Positions 1 to 10,061 of a DNA stretch of 64,000 bases are shown here, piece after piece (the stretch's first letter is position 1; each line of letters opens with the position of its first letter). The notes beneath the pieces were generated by a model. That model did no database searches and was not told the DNA's origin. It was given only the letters and a program-made list of their open reading frames with translations. Both the position numbers and the translations under genes were made by a program. Source of the DNA: Puccinellia tenuiflora (Eukaryota > Streptophyta > Magnoliopsida > Poales > Poaceae); assembly GCA_012064385.1 (NCBI GenBank), contig QRDG01000519.1, forward strand, positions 1,788,624 to 1,852,623. Direction: 5' to 3'.

Positions 1-2810
1 GTTCATAGGTCATGAAAAGCATGCTTTATGTGATAATTATTTTGTTGAGTTTGTTCATGATGCTACTGAAAATTACTATGAGAGAGGAAAATATGGTTGT
101 AGAAATTTTCATGTCACTAAAACAGCTCTCTTTACGTTGAAATTTTTGAAACTGCTCTTGTTCTACATTCCTATGCTTGTCACTATGTACTTTATGGATT
201 TATTTGTTTACAAGATTCCTATGCATAGGAAGTGGGTTAGACTTAAAAGTGTTTCATATTTGCTTCTTGATGCTCTCTTTGTGTTTCAGCTCTTATTCTT
301 ATGAGAGCATCATTAAAATTATCAAGCCTAGCTAAGAGGCATTAAAGAAAAGCGCTTATGGGAGGCAACCCATTTTATTTTTACCTACTGTTTTGTGTGA
401 GTTCTGGGGGATGTTACCTCTGTAGCAACTCCCTTGTATCTTTTTGTTTTGGATTTTGGTGCCAAGAATAGCCTCTAAAGAGAGGAAGACTAACCGGTGA
501 GTTTGCTGTCCAGAAACAGATTTCTATTCTTCACTGTTCGAAAATCCAAAAAATCACAGAACGTCATTTGTGGCTGCAAATGTTTGACAGCAAGCATTAG
601 GGTTTTGTATAACTTTCTATAGTTTTAAGTTTTCTGATTTGAGGTCCAGAAGTGCCCCGAAAAAATTCATCTTTACAGTCTGTTCTGTTTTTGACAGATT
701 CTGTCATTAGTTTTGCATTGCTTCTTTCACGGGCAAAGTGAAGCTTTTTCAAAGCTAGAGCTTTACTTAGACCTTTGTGACAGTAGCTAATGTTGTAAAA
801 AAATAAGTTCATGATATGTGCTTTGGAACCGAAGGAAGATATTGTTTTTGTGGACTAACCCCTCTAATGAAGTTGCTATAAGTTTTGCGTGAAGGAAGTT
901 TTCAAGTATCCAAGTGCGAGGTGATGAAGGAAGATCAAGAAGGGACAAAAGTCTAAGCTTGGGGAGGCTCCCCATGGACCCTCCTCTGAAATATTCAAGA
1001 AGTCACAAGCGTCTAAGCTTGGGGATTCCCAAGGCATCCCCTTCTTCATCAACAATCATCGGTTTCTCTTATGGTACTATATTTTTATTCCTTTACACAT
1101 TATGTGCTGTTCTTGGAGCGCCAGTTGTTTTTACTTTCAGTTTGTTTGTGTTTTGTTCTCTGGTCATATCAATGTTGGATCCTATTATTCTTGTTTGGAG
1201 AGAGACACACTCCGCTTTTTCCTACAATACTCTTGTGCTTCACTTATATATATATATATATGTTGAGTATTCAGTTTTCGTTATTTTTAGCTTCTAGCTC
1301 TTGTTTTTCACGTATCTCTTGTTCAGAGCTATTAGTTCTTTTATAGAAAGTACTCTCTTGCTTCACTTATATTTGTTTGGAGAGTTAATTGATGTTTGGT
1401 GAATGGAAATTATCATGTAGGAAGTGAGAAAATTGCTGCTTAATCTTGTAGATCATTGTCTTGAATATTTGATACTTGTCGATTGTTTAGAGATATGAAG
1501 TAGATTAATGCTTAAACTTGTGTATCATCTATTAAGAATAGATTAGTAATGAACTGCCTTGAAGCTTTGAAATTATGGTGCTTGTCCTGCTTGGTAGCTC
1601 TCAAAGTCTAGATATTCTTTTTGCAAAGAGTTGGTTTGGCTAACAAGGTAGACGGTGTGAAGTCTAGTGGTTATGCATAATGTATATCTGTAGTCATTCA
1701 TTGAACCAAGTTGATGTTATGTGTTTGCTTGATATCCTGCTAAGACCAAAAATTCCGTACTGAGAGGGAATACTTCTCGTGCATCCAACCCCCTGAGCCA
1801 AATATCTTTGCCATTTGTGTCCACCAGACCTACCTACATGTGGTATTTCCCTGCCACTCCAAGTAAAATTTTCATGCGCTATCTTTAAAACTCTCAAAAT
1901 TCTCCTTTTTGTGCCTCTGTTTTTAAGCTCATGAGGAAGCAGTAGGAAGCTAGATATAACCTGTGACAAGCAAGGTCATTTCCCCCCTTTCACCCGATGT
2001 TGATGGTTCACGTCCTCCCTTGAATTTGACCCGAGAGCGGCTTAAGCAATCACCACTCCCCTCCGCACAATGAAAACCTGAGAAATCAGTCAAAACATTG
2101 GTTAGTGGTGAAACAAAGGAGAAAAGAGGAGCGACCTCATTCCTCTAAAACCACCCGCTCTCAAAAGTCTGCTTGAAATGGGGGACTAGCTAGTTTCTTT
2201 ACTGTGAAGTCGTTGACGAAATCATGCATATCTCAAAACTGTTTTACTTCTGTAAAAAATCAAATAAAATAATAAAAAGCTCTAGCACATGATTAATCCC
2301 TGCTTCCCTCTGTGAAGGGCCTTTCTTTTACTTTTATGTTGAGTCAGTCTTCCTCTTCCTTCTTAACTCCTCAAGCAATCACTTGGTGTCAACTTTGGTT
2401 CATGGTTTACTTCATGTTATCTTTCTGTCTAATTGTGAAAACTTTGTATTGACTTTATCTTGAGATAAACAAGTTGCAAATTGAAGCTTTTTGCTGAAAA
2501 CTTGAATCTTCCTTTATGTTGGCCAAACTCATTTGCCGAAATAATATTGCTTTGTGAGATATCAATCATTGTCAAGTGTTATACTTTTAAATCTCCAAAG
2601 TACTCTTTTCTAGTAAATTCTTGCTTAGATGTTACACCTGGTTAATCATTGTTTGTTTCATTCAATGAACCTTTGTTTTGGATCAATGTATTCAGTTCAT
2701 ATCCTTTACATGATTACTTGATCAAGATGTGTTGCTAGCATGTAACTTCAAAAATTATTTTGTTATCACTTACCTACTCGAGGACGAGCATGAGTTAAGC
2801 TTGGGGATGC
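1..2810 (+). mobile_element. Gypsy-type LTR retrotransposon, 3' internal region
   Basis: This is the non-coding stretch between the (absent) polyprotein and the 3' LTR of a Gypsy-like element. No gag or pol reading frame is visible. It ends in a purine-rich tract (AGCTTGGGGATGC) directly before an LTR start, as expected for a polypurine tract on the plus strand. Parts of it (about 1740-1990) align by eye with 15350-15600 and with the reverse complement of 21170-21400, so three related elements lie in the window. The 5' part of the element is outside the window. Confidence 0.8.
1694..1969 (-). other. Antisense ORF in Gypsy internal region
   Basis: A 91-codon open frame runs antisense to the retrotransposon. 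Its middle part (VLKIAHENFTWSGRE) matches the antisense frame of a different Gypsy element at 21217-21402 (VLKVAHDKFTWNGRK), and a frameshifted version is present antisense to 15340-15560. I do not recognise a domain. It could be a real accessory ORF of this retrotransposon group, or simply conserved non-coding DNA that happens to be open. Confidence 0.35.
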
Positions 2811-4139
2811 TGATACGTCTCCGACGTATCAATAATTTTTGATGTTCCATGGTTGTTTTATATCAAATGCCACATGTGTTTACTATGTTTGCATATCATT
2901 TTGACATATTTTATTGGATTACCCTATTGACAAGATGCCCAGTGCCAGTTTTTGTTTATTATGTCTGTGCATTGCAGAAAAGGTCCAAAATCTAAAGTGC
3001 TCAGAAAAATCCGAAAAAATTACAGAAATTCTATTTCGCTAGAAAACCACGGGAGCCAGAAGGACAAGTCCGGGAGGGGCACACAGACCCTAGGAGGCAC
3101 CCAGGCGCGGCCCAGGCTTGGCACCCTGGCAGGATTGGGAATTGCCCCCGGAGCCATCTCCTTCGACTACGCCGCCTCCATGATGCTCCATGAGTAGTTC
3201 CCCCATGGACTACGGGTTCTAGCAGTAGCTAGTTGGTACTCTCCCTCTCCCATGTTGATCAATACAATAGTCTCATGAGCTGCCTTACATGATTGAGATT
3301 CATCTGATGTAATCGGTGTTGTGTTTGTTGGGATCCGATGAACTGTGGAATTATGATCAGTTTGTTCATCACTTGCATCTATGTTTTATTTAAGATCTTT
3401 CATGCTCTCCGATCCTTGTGGTTGCCTTGATCATGTAATTACTCGTGTATCTCTAAGAGGGAGTATTTATGCTAGATAGTAGGTTCATGCTTCTTTTTGT
3501 CTGAGCTCGGGTTGACAGAAATGATTTAGACTGAAGATGTGTTGTTGCTACCAGGGGTAAAACAACGGTGTTTACTTCCTTGTGTTGTTTCATTGCTTAC
3601 ATTATACACCATGCTTATTGCAATTGTCCGTTTCTTGCAACTTAATACTTCCGGGTGACAGGCTGGATAGCGATCCCGGGGTGGATTATTAGTCATAGAC
3701 GCAGTTGGATAACGGTCTATCTATTTTGACGTAATGCCCAATTAAATAGTTCAGTACCTTGTCATGATAGCATTGTTATGCGCCCACAATCTTCTCAATT
3801 GCCCGACTGTAATTTTTTTACCCAACACGTGTTCTTTTTATTGGAGAGTTACCACTAGTGAAGCTGGGAACCCCGGTCCATATTCATCCATGAACTATTT
3901 TCCGCGCCATTGCCTCTGTTGTTACTATTGCTGCTGCTACTTTGCTGTTACTATTGCTCTCATATTACTGTTGCTTTCACATCACTTCTGTTACTAGTGC
4001 TTTTCTAGGTGTGGCTGAATTGACAACTCAGCTGCTAAGACTTATAAGCATTCTTTAGCTCCCCTTGTGTCGAATCAATAAATTTGGGTTTTACTTCCCT
4101 CAAAGATACTCTGCGATCCCCTACACTTGTGGGTCATCA
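2811..4139 (+). repeat. Gypsy-type 3' LTR
   Basis: The LTR begins TGATACGTCTCCGACGTATC right after the polypurine tract and ends CTTGTGGGTCATCA, the typical ends of a widespread Triticeae Gypsy LTR type. Length is about 1.33 kb. The 5' LTR and the second copy of the target-site duplication lie outside the window, so the insertion cannot be checked from both sides. Confidence 0.85.
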
Positions 4140-5428
4140 TATCACCGATGGAAGGTTGTTAGGTCACATGAATCAAGACTGGGATTTGTCCGTCCAACCG
4201 TTGGATAGATATCTCTAGGCCTTCTCGGTAGCATAGCATCCAAAAGCTTGCAAGAATATGACTAAGTAGCTAGTGATAGGGATCCTATCCTATGGAACGA
4301 GTAAAGAGAACTTGTCAGAAATGAGATTAATCAGATATGGAGATATCGGTGATTAAGTCTCGGGCAAGTAATGTATCGTGAGACAAAAGGAATCGTATAT
4401 GGATTAATTGAATCCCGGACAATGTGGTTCAACCGGTAAAGTACTTCGTTGAATATGTAGGAATTAATATGGACATCCCGGTCCCGCTATTAATTATTGA
4501 TTAGATCATGCCTGCATATTCTCGAACCCGCAGGGTCACACACTTAACGTTCGATGTAGTTAGGGCTCGAGATAAATGATGGTGTGAACGAATATTGATT
4601 CGAAGTCTTGGATGGGATCCTAGACATCACGAGGAATTCTGAAAGAATCCGGAGAATAAGATTCATATAAGGAAAGTAGTTTCCGGAGGTATCGGAAAGG
4701 TCCGGGAATTTTCCAGCAGGGTCCGGAAGATTCTAGAAGGTTTTAGAGGAGTCTAGAAGTGGGGCCCACGTGCGTATGGGGCCCACATGGACCGAGGGGT
4801 GGTGTAGCAGCCCACATGGGCCAGCCGCACGAGCACCCAAAGGCCCATGCGGCTGGGGTTTGGGGGCCAAACCCTAGGGCGGCTGACTTGGGGGCTAAGC
4901 CACCCTAGCCGCCGGCCCTAGGAGGCTTGGGGTGCACCCCGCTTGGCCGCCTTTATAAGGAGGGGCTAGGGAAAGGGGTGCGTCACCCCAGAGCTCTCCC
5001 CAAGCCGCCGCCCCCTCCCGTGCCGCGCCTCCTCCTCTCTCTCCTCTCCCGCAGACGCTTGGCGAAGCCCTGCCGGGATCTCCACCATATCCACCACCAC
5101 ACCGTCGTCGTGCTGCTGATCTCATGAGCCTCTCCACCACATCTTGCGGGATCAAGAACATGGAGTCTTCATTGAGCCGTACATGTGGATACCTCGGAGG
5201 CGTTGCTCGTGCGACGCATCGGATAATACATCTCCTCGCGACTAGACGAGTCTAGTTGCGGGGATCGACTAGCCAACCCCTGCCTCGACAAAACACGCTC
5301 GGTTTTCTGTGAGGGTGAGATTCGATCTCCTTCTTGCTACCACTATCTAGTAGATCGTGATCTTGTTGGGTTTTATTCCGCCTCTTTGCGTAGAATTTTT
5401 TTTGTTTTCTATGTTACGACCCTTTCAG
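4140..5428 (+). repeat. Copia-type LTR fragment
   Basis: After the Gypsy LTR the sequence reads like the inner and 3' part of an Angela/BARE-like Copia LTR: a GGGATTTGTCCGTC segment, an ACGAGTAAAGAGA segment, a GC-rich leader, and a tail TTGTTTTCTATGTTACG near 5400-5415. The 5' end of the LTR is missing, consistent with interruption by the upstream Gypsy element. Short GC-rich open frames at 4895-5161 on both strands are not considered genes. Confidence 0.6.
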
Positions 5429-5935
5429 AAGTTTGGTGGAAAAACGGCTTAGCAATTCGAACGAATCGAGAGGATTTTCGGGGAGCAATTCGGTACGAGA
5501 AGAACGCGTGTTCTTCCTGAAGTTCGACTCGAGCTGGGGGCGGTGGTGCTGGGCTGGTTATTGGGCCGTGCTGGCTGGCTGGCCACTTTTGGCCGTGGCT
5601 GGCTGGCCGGCCGGTCCGATCCTTTTTTTAATTTTTCCTTTTCTTTTAGAAAAGATCGAAACTGCACCAAATCTTTTTATAAAAAATCAGAAAAATACTT
5701 TTTAGAAAGCTTATTCGAAATAGAATATTTTGGCACTAGTATTTCCACCCAATAAAATAAAAAGTATCAAAATATTGACTAGGGTTGCTTAGCACCCTTT
5801 ATGCCAAATTAATAAACTATTAAAACCCATTTTGCAATATTTACTAATTTATGCAACTAAAATGCGACAAGCACATGATGATGATGAATTCATGCATGCT
5901 TATGCAGTTTTGTAAAATTTGGGATGTTACAATTG
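5429..5935 (+). repeat. LTR fragment ending GGGATGTTACA
   Basis: This ~500-bp piece starts in a TTTGGTGGAAAAACGGC motif and ends AATTTGGGATGTTACA, which resembles the 3' half of a Triticeae Gypsy LTR. The small ORFs on both strands (5433-5755) fall in this repeat and are not supported as genes. The adjoining sequence at 5936 has genic character. Confidence 0.45.
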
Positions 5936-6150
5936 ATCGAGCTGTATGTGAAGGAAGTCGTGCTCTCATGTGGTCAAGGTACATTTCATAACTAGTAGAA
6001 CTGACTTGTGACGTCTGACATTTTAAACCAGTTTAGCTTGCTAAAGATGCTATGTAGAAGCATATTAGCTTTGTTTTACTTAACTATTTTTCCAAACGCA
6101 GTGGCACGGCACAGCTGAATCAACTTTCTGTTGGTCTCGTTTTCGAGGTT
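5936..6150 (+). repeat. Exonuclease upstream region, first copy
   Basis: This segment (AAGTCGTGCTCTCATGTGG, then ACTAGTAGAACTGACTTG, AGTGGCACGGCACAG and TCTCGTTTTCGAGGTT) matches 13968-14165 in the same order and orientation, with substitutions and a few indels. It is an old duplication of the region upstream of the exonuclease gene. The second copy is cut by an LTR retrotransposon at 14163. Confidence 0.7.
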
Positions 6151-6164
6151 CGATACAAGCACGG

Positions 6165-6262
6165 GTAGTGAAGTATGGTTTTCTACAGGGACAGTTTGCA
6201 GATATCTATAACCGGTCGACACTCTGATCAAAGAGACGAAGGAATTAAGCTTCAAAATTGCG
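6165..6262 (+). repeat. ~100-bp direct repeat, copy 1
   Basis: The sequence from GTAGTGAAGTATGGTTTTCT to GGAATTAAGC is repeated at 8183-8278 with roughly 10% differences. The two copies bracket the exonuclease gene and the opposite-strand pseudogene. In the second copy the repeat lies in what looks like an intron of that pseudogene. Confidence 0.8.
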
Positions 6263-6594
6263 GGGAGGTCAAAACTATCATGTGTACGCAGCCACGGTGA
6301 CGAACATGTGTGTACGCAGCCACGGTGTGATCGAGTGCAGTTGAGGGAGGTTAAGTGGGATCCGTGTTTAATTACAGTCATTTGCACTCTCCCTCGTTCT
6401 AAGTTGCCATTTAATTTCTCCCAAAATCAGTTTCTGCTCGTTCCTCTTCCTCGCCTGCGTTCACACACCTTCGTTCCAGTCGATCATTCGATCAGTGTTT
6501 ATTTAGAGGCAATTGCCATTTTCGCCCGGATCCCACTCGTTCATCTCCACATCTCCTATCAATCCCACGTCCCTGCCCGCCGCGAACACTTGCC

Positions 6595-7308
6595 ATGGAC
6601 GACGGCCAACAAACAACAAAGACTTACCACCAGGTCCGTGCCCATCCCGGCACCATGCTGCATGTAGTGTACACCAACGAGGACCATACCTTGGAGCGTG
6701 TCCTCGGTCTGTATGAGGAATGGCTTGAGACTGAGAAGCACATGTTCGTGGGCCTCGACCTGGAGTACACCCGCAACCGCCATGCCGTCGCGCTCGTGCA
6801 AATCGCCATGCGCAAGCACGTCCTCCTGTACCACTGGTGTAGTTCGTCGCAGACACAGCATGGACGCCATTTGCTGCAAAAATTCTTTTCAACCAAGGAG
6901 ATCACATTCGCAAGCGTGGACACGACGGGCGACAGGAGAGCTCTTGTCGAGTCGGGCTTCAATCTGCCACCAAATTACCACTTGGACATCCAATTGGAAT
7001 TCGGGGACCAAAGAAACAGAATTGGAATGGCTACTCTAGCGGGGGAGATCATCGACAGTTCCTACCACGAGATGAAGGAGAACTTCCCATCATGGCTGCA
7101 TAGTAGTTGGGATCGGAAGCCGCTTTGTAAAAAAAGCGTCGATTATGCAGCAGTGGACGGGTATTTGAGCTACGAGCTATACAGTAGGGTCCAAACCATA
7201 AAGGATATTTTAGGTCCAACATGGCTAGACAAACTCCTCCCCTTACGCAAAAAGAGCGACGGAACTTCACGCCGCTACAACAAGCGCTCGGAGCGAAGAA
7301 ACTATTAA
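6595..7308 (+). CDS. 3'-5' exonuclease domain protein (DEDDy, WRN-like)
   Basis: An uninterrupted 237-residue single-exon protein. It has the three signatures of the DnaQ-like DEDDy exonuclease fold: motif I FVGLDLEYT with acidic residues D55 and E57, motif II around D113 (TTGDRRAL), and motif III Y184-A-A-V-D188. All catalytic positions expected for a 3'-5' exonuclease are therefore present. The protein is about the size of the plant 'Werner-like exonuclease' paralogues that lack helicase and RQC domains; it would remove nucleotides from 3' ends, but the DNA or RNA substrate cannot be told from sequence. The ATG at 6595 has a good plant context (GCCATGG) and no longer frame is available. The C-terminus is basic (KKSDGTSRRYNKRSERRNY), possibly nuclear-targeting or nucleic-acid binding. 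The upstream region is duplicated at 13968-14165. Other exonuclease subfamilies are possible, but the fold is well supported. Confidence 0.85.
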   Translation: MDDGQQTTKTYHQVRAHPGTMLHVVYTNEDHTLERVLGLYEEWLETEKHMFVGLDLEYTRNRHAVALVQIAMRKHVLLYHWCSSSQTQHGRHLLQKFFSTKEITFASVDTTGDRRALVESGFNLPPNYHLDIQLEFGDQRNRIGMATLAGEIIDSSYHEMKENFPSWLHSSWDRKPLCKKSVDYAAVDGYLSYELYSRVQTIKDILGPTWLDKLLPLRKKSDGTSRRYNKRSERRNY

Positions 7309-7569
7309 ATTTCATAAGTGTTTTTAGCCATTTAATTATAAGTGTTTTTATTTGTACTCTGGTTTGTGTGCGAACAAAGTGGTGTACTACCGTGCATGTT
7401 TGTTTACACATCAATACTTGTAGTTCATAAAAGTGCTCGGATTGATCACCAAACAAGTGCTCCCAGAGCACGCCCAGAGCGCGCCCACAACACTTAAACT
7501 GTTCGACTGAAGTTTACAAGTCTGGTAACTGAAGAAAATACAACCTAAAAACAATAATGCCTAGTAAGA

Positions 7570-8178
7570 CTAGTGACTGAACTTATCTTTGGCCTCTTCT
7601 TTGACCTCTTCTTTCATCTCTTCTTTGACCTCTTGTTTGATCTCGACGTCGTCTTCATCCATCTCTTCAGTGGACTCCTCAGCCTCTTCTTCATCCAACT
7701 CCTCAACCTCGATCTTCTCGCTGACCTTTTCAAATGTCAGCTTGATGTGCTGCTATTTGACCTGCACCTTGATGGCGACGAGATCACCATTGCTAAATTG
7801 AGTGACTTCGAGAAATACTAGTTCTCCTTCAACAAGAGGTGTCCGGTTGTTCTGACATATCTTCCCATGATCTCAATATCATCTCTCGCGCATAGACAAC
7901 TATTCCCTTCCCGTGGCAGGTTATACCCATCTGGTACCCGAAGCTTAAGAATCTGACCAAAATAACATAAACATCGTATCAAAAAAGTGTAAATGATGTC
8001 ATTTATTTTTGAAGAACTGATGAATAAAATGATACCAGAGCAACTTCATCTACACCATCCTCTATACTGCGCACGTAGAACTGCGGGATCTCAAAGAACT
8101 CGTCGGCATCCAATTCACTTATCGTCTCCTTGTATAAAGCGAAACATATCGCATTCATGTCCGAAGCACTGATATCTT
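7570..8178 (-). pseudogene. Two-exon pseudogene, unknown acidic protein
   Basis: On the minus strand two exons are joined by a plausible intron: exon A 8178-8036 (encoding DISASDMNAICFALYKET and FFEIPQFYVRSIEDG) with donor GTATC, then exon B 7952-7570 with acceptor GGTCAG. Exon B continues ILKLRVPDGYNLPREG and ends in a very acidic tail rich in EE, KEEVKEE and DED, stopping at TAG 7572-7570. The frame is broken twice: a one-base shift after DDIEIMG, and an in-frame TAG shortly after the segment GDLVAIKVQVK. The smooth coding character on both sides shows that it was once a gene. An acceptor AG just before 8178 implies at least one more upstream exon, now lost. Family not recognised. Confidence 0.6.
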
Positions 8179-8182
8179 CTAG

Positions 8183-8278
8183 GTAGTGAAGTATGGTTTT
8201 CTCTAGGGACGACTTGCAGATATCTATAATCTGTCGACACTCTGATCAAAGAGATGAAGGAATTAAGTCTGAAAATTA
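8183..8278 (+). repeat. ~100-bp direct repeat, copy 2
   Basis: This is the second copy of the repeat at 6165-6262. It abuts the splice acceptor of pseudogene exon A, so it was probably intronic in the ancestral minus-strand gene. The intervening 1.9 kb contains the exonuclease gene and the pseudogene. Confidence 0.8.
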
Positions 8279-8297
8279 TAAACTACTCAATGAGTAA

Positions 8298-8510
8298 TCT
8301 ATTATATATTAAAAGTACATGACGGGCTCACCAGAAAAAAAGAAATACGTTAGAAAATCCCATAATAATCAGAAACATCTAACCTTTAATAATTTTCTAG
8401 ATCGTGAAACCACAACCATTAGATTTGCATTAGATGAGAAGAAATTACCCACCAATGCCACTAAGCCTACGTTAATTTCCCCAAACGTTATCTTCTCCAA
8501 TCCTAAATCA
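8298..8510 (+). mobile_element. Possible Helitron 5' end
   Basis: The sequence TCTATTATATATTAAAAGTA follows an A, which matches the usual 5' terminus (A|TC...) and AT-rich start of grass Helitrons. Downstream DNA contains pieces of spliced genes, the typical cargo of such elements. No convincing 3' end (hairpin followed by CTRR) was found before 10060, so the full extent is unknown. Confidence 0.4.
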
Positions 8511-8804
8511 TGTTTCCATGTTCGCTCTGTCCCGCGTGTGGATCGCTAGGCCATGACAGCCGCCGCCGATCTGTACAGGATCATCCAAGGTGTGGAGCTG
8601 CATGGTACCTGCTTAACCCGACTCTCGGTGCGCGTATAAGATGCAGTCCGACCCCGTTGATGCATCTCGATCTATCCCATCTGCCGCCGCCCTCCCCTGT
8701 CCCTGCTTCACGACGACGCAGTCGTGAACTCCCCTTGTCGTCTTGTGCATCCGCTGCAGTCTCTGATAACAACCCCAATCATCATGGTAATATCCTTACC
8801 GCTC

Positions 8805-9101
8805 TAGACCGTGACAACGTACAGAGAAACCAAGCAGCATGCATGTCTGCGGATGGCCGGTGCCAGCAGTTTACTGCAATTCAGGTTTGCCTCCTTCCTA
8901 TTAGTCTTACACTCTTACTTGATACATATTCTGTTCCTGGGTGTGCGTGAATGTTCGATCTATTGCGCTTGGATAAAATTGGTGTTGATTTCTAATGGTT
9001 TCAGTACGACCCCGGCGACTATCGGTTGCATAAGGATGATCGGCAAGCCGATGTCGTTACTTTCTCCCGGCATGAAGGCTCTGCAGCAGCAGATCGATGA
9101 A
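8805..9101 (+). pseudogene. Spliced gene fragment, unknown protein
   Basis: A short coding segment ends GGRCQQ-like at ...CAGTTTACTGCAATTCAG (8886), followed by a GT donor. A TTTCAG acceptor at about 9004 opens YDPGDYRLHKDDRQADVV, which runs to a stop at about 9101. The two pieces are in the same phase across a ~120-bp intron with canonical borders. No start codon or family match is evident. It is best read as a gene fragment carried by the Helitron-like segment. Confidence 0.35.
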
Positions 9102-9358
9102 CCAAAGCACTGAGTCGAGTAAGCTTCATGTTGTTAATTAGTTTGGTTTTCTTGAGATACTATGTAACCCAGATTTTCTCAGCTAGCATATAATTTCATA
9201 TAGACAATCATGTTGTTGGAAATTAATATATCATCTTATCTTTGTGTAGGTCGTTAACTGACAACATCTTAATATCCTTCTGAGAGAAACAGATTAATTT
9301 TAGTGGAGTTTGAATGATAAACACAATGTCTATGTTTCACAAATAATGTGAGCATGCA

Positions 9359-9949
9359 GTCAATTAAGAAGCTGCGGCATTTTGAGGATGTCTTATGGGC
9401 GGCCATTCCTAGGCCAGGTATCTTCATCATGTTGTTTGCCGAGCACTACTCTAGACATCGATCTCATCTTAACAACCATAAAGCCGTGGAATAGATAAGG
9501 AGGACTATCAATTAAGTGACCCCATAATTAAGTTGCAATTTATCGCTCAAGTGTAGGCTCCTTTGTGTGGCTTTTGATGATTTTTTTTCAATAACGTCAA
9601 CAACAGCCTCATAGTTGAATTCAAAGGCAGAATTGCACATTTGCATACATCGAGGAGAAGGTAGCACTACCACCAGTGCATAGGTTAGGTTCTTAGCACT
9701 ACCACCCTTAAATTATTCAGTACATTGACTGTATCAATAGCGCTTTTCTTCCCGTCCCGTTATCTTCAGATCGAATCTACCGGCGAGAACCTGAAAAGGC
9801 CAGTTTTTTCACCGCTCAGTAACCTCTTCGAGTCGCTGCAATGCTCCAATCGGGGTGTCCACGGACCTCATCATCGGCCTGTACCAGCCATGGGACTTCT
9901 CGAGCTCGCCTTCCTCATCTCTGTGCCCGCCTACCCGCTCTACGGCTAG
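9359..9949 (+). pseudogene. Further gene fragments, unknown
   Basis: Two more exon-like pieces follow on the plus strand. One reads MQSIKKLRHFEDVLWAAIPR before a GT donor near 9418. The other opens after a TTCAG at about 9769 with IESTGENLKRPVFSPLSNLF and ends at the stop at 9949. I do not recognise them, and they are not in one continuous gene model. The DNA between them shows nothing else. Confidence 0.3.
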
Positions 9950-10061
9950 TGGAGACCTTGGGGTTCTTGATGGATGTAGCGACCTTGCCTTTTAAAAATG
10001 GCCGAGATCCCTGTGTTCTGTGCTAGTCCCTGGATCGAATAGCTAGCACCACAGTTCAAGA

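Noticed and set aside
6559..6962. Minus-strand ORFs of 106-129 codons
   Set aside because: They are antisense to the exonuclease gene and carry no motif.
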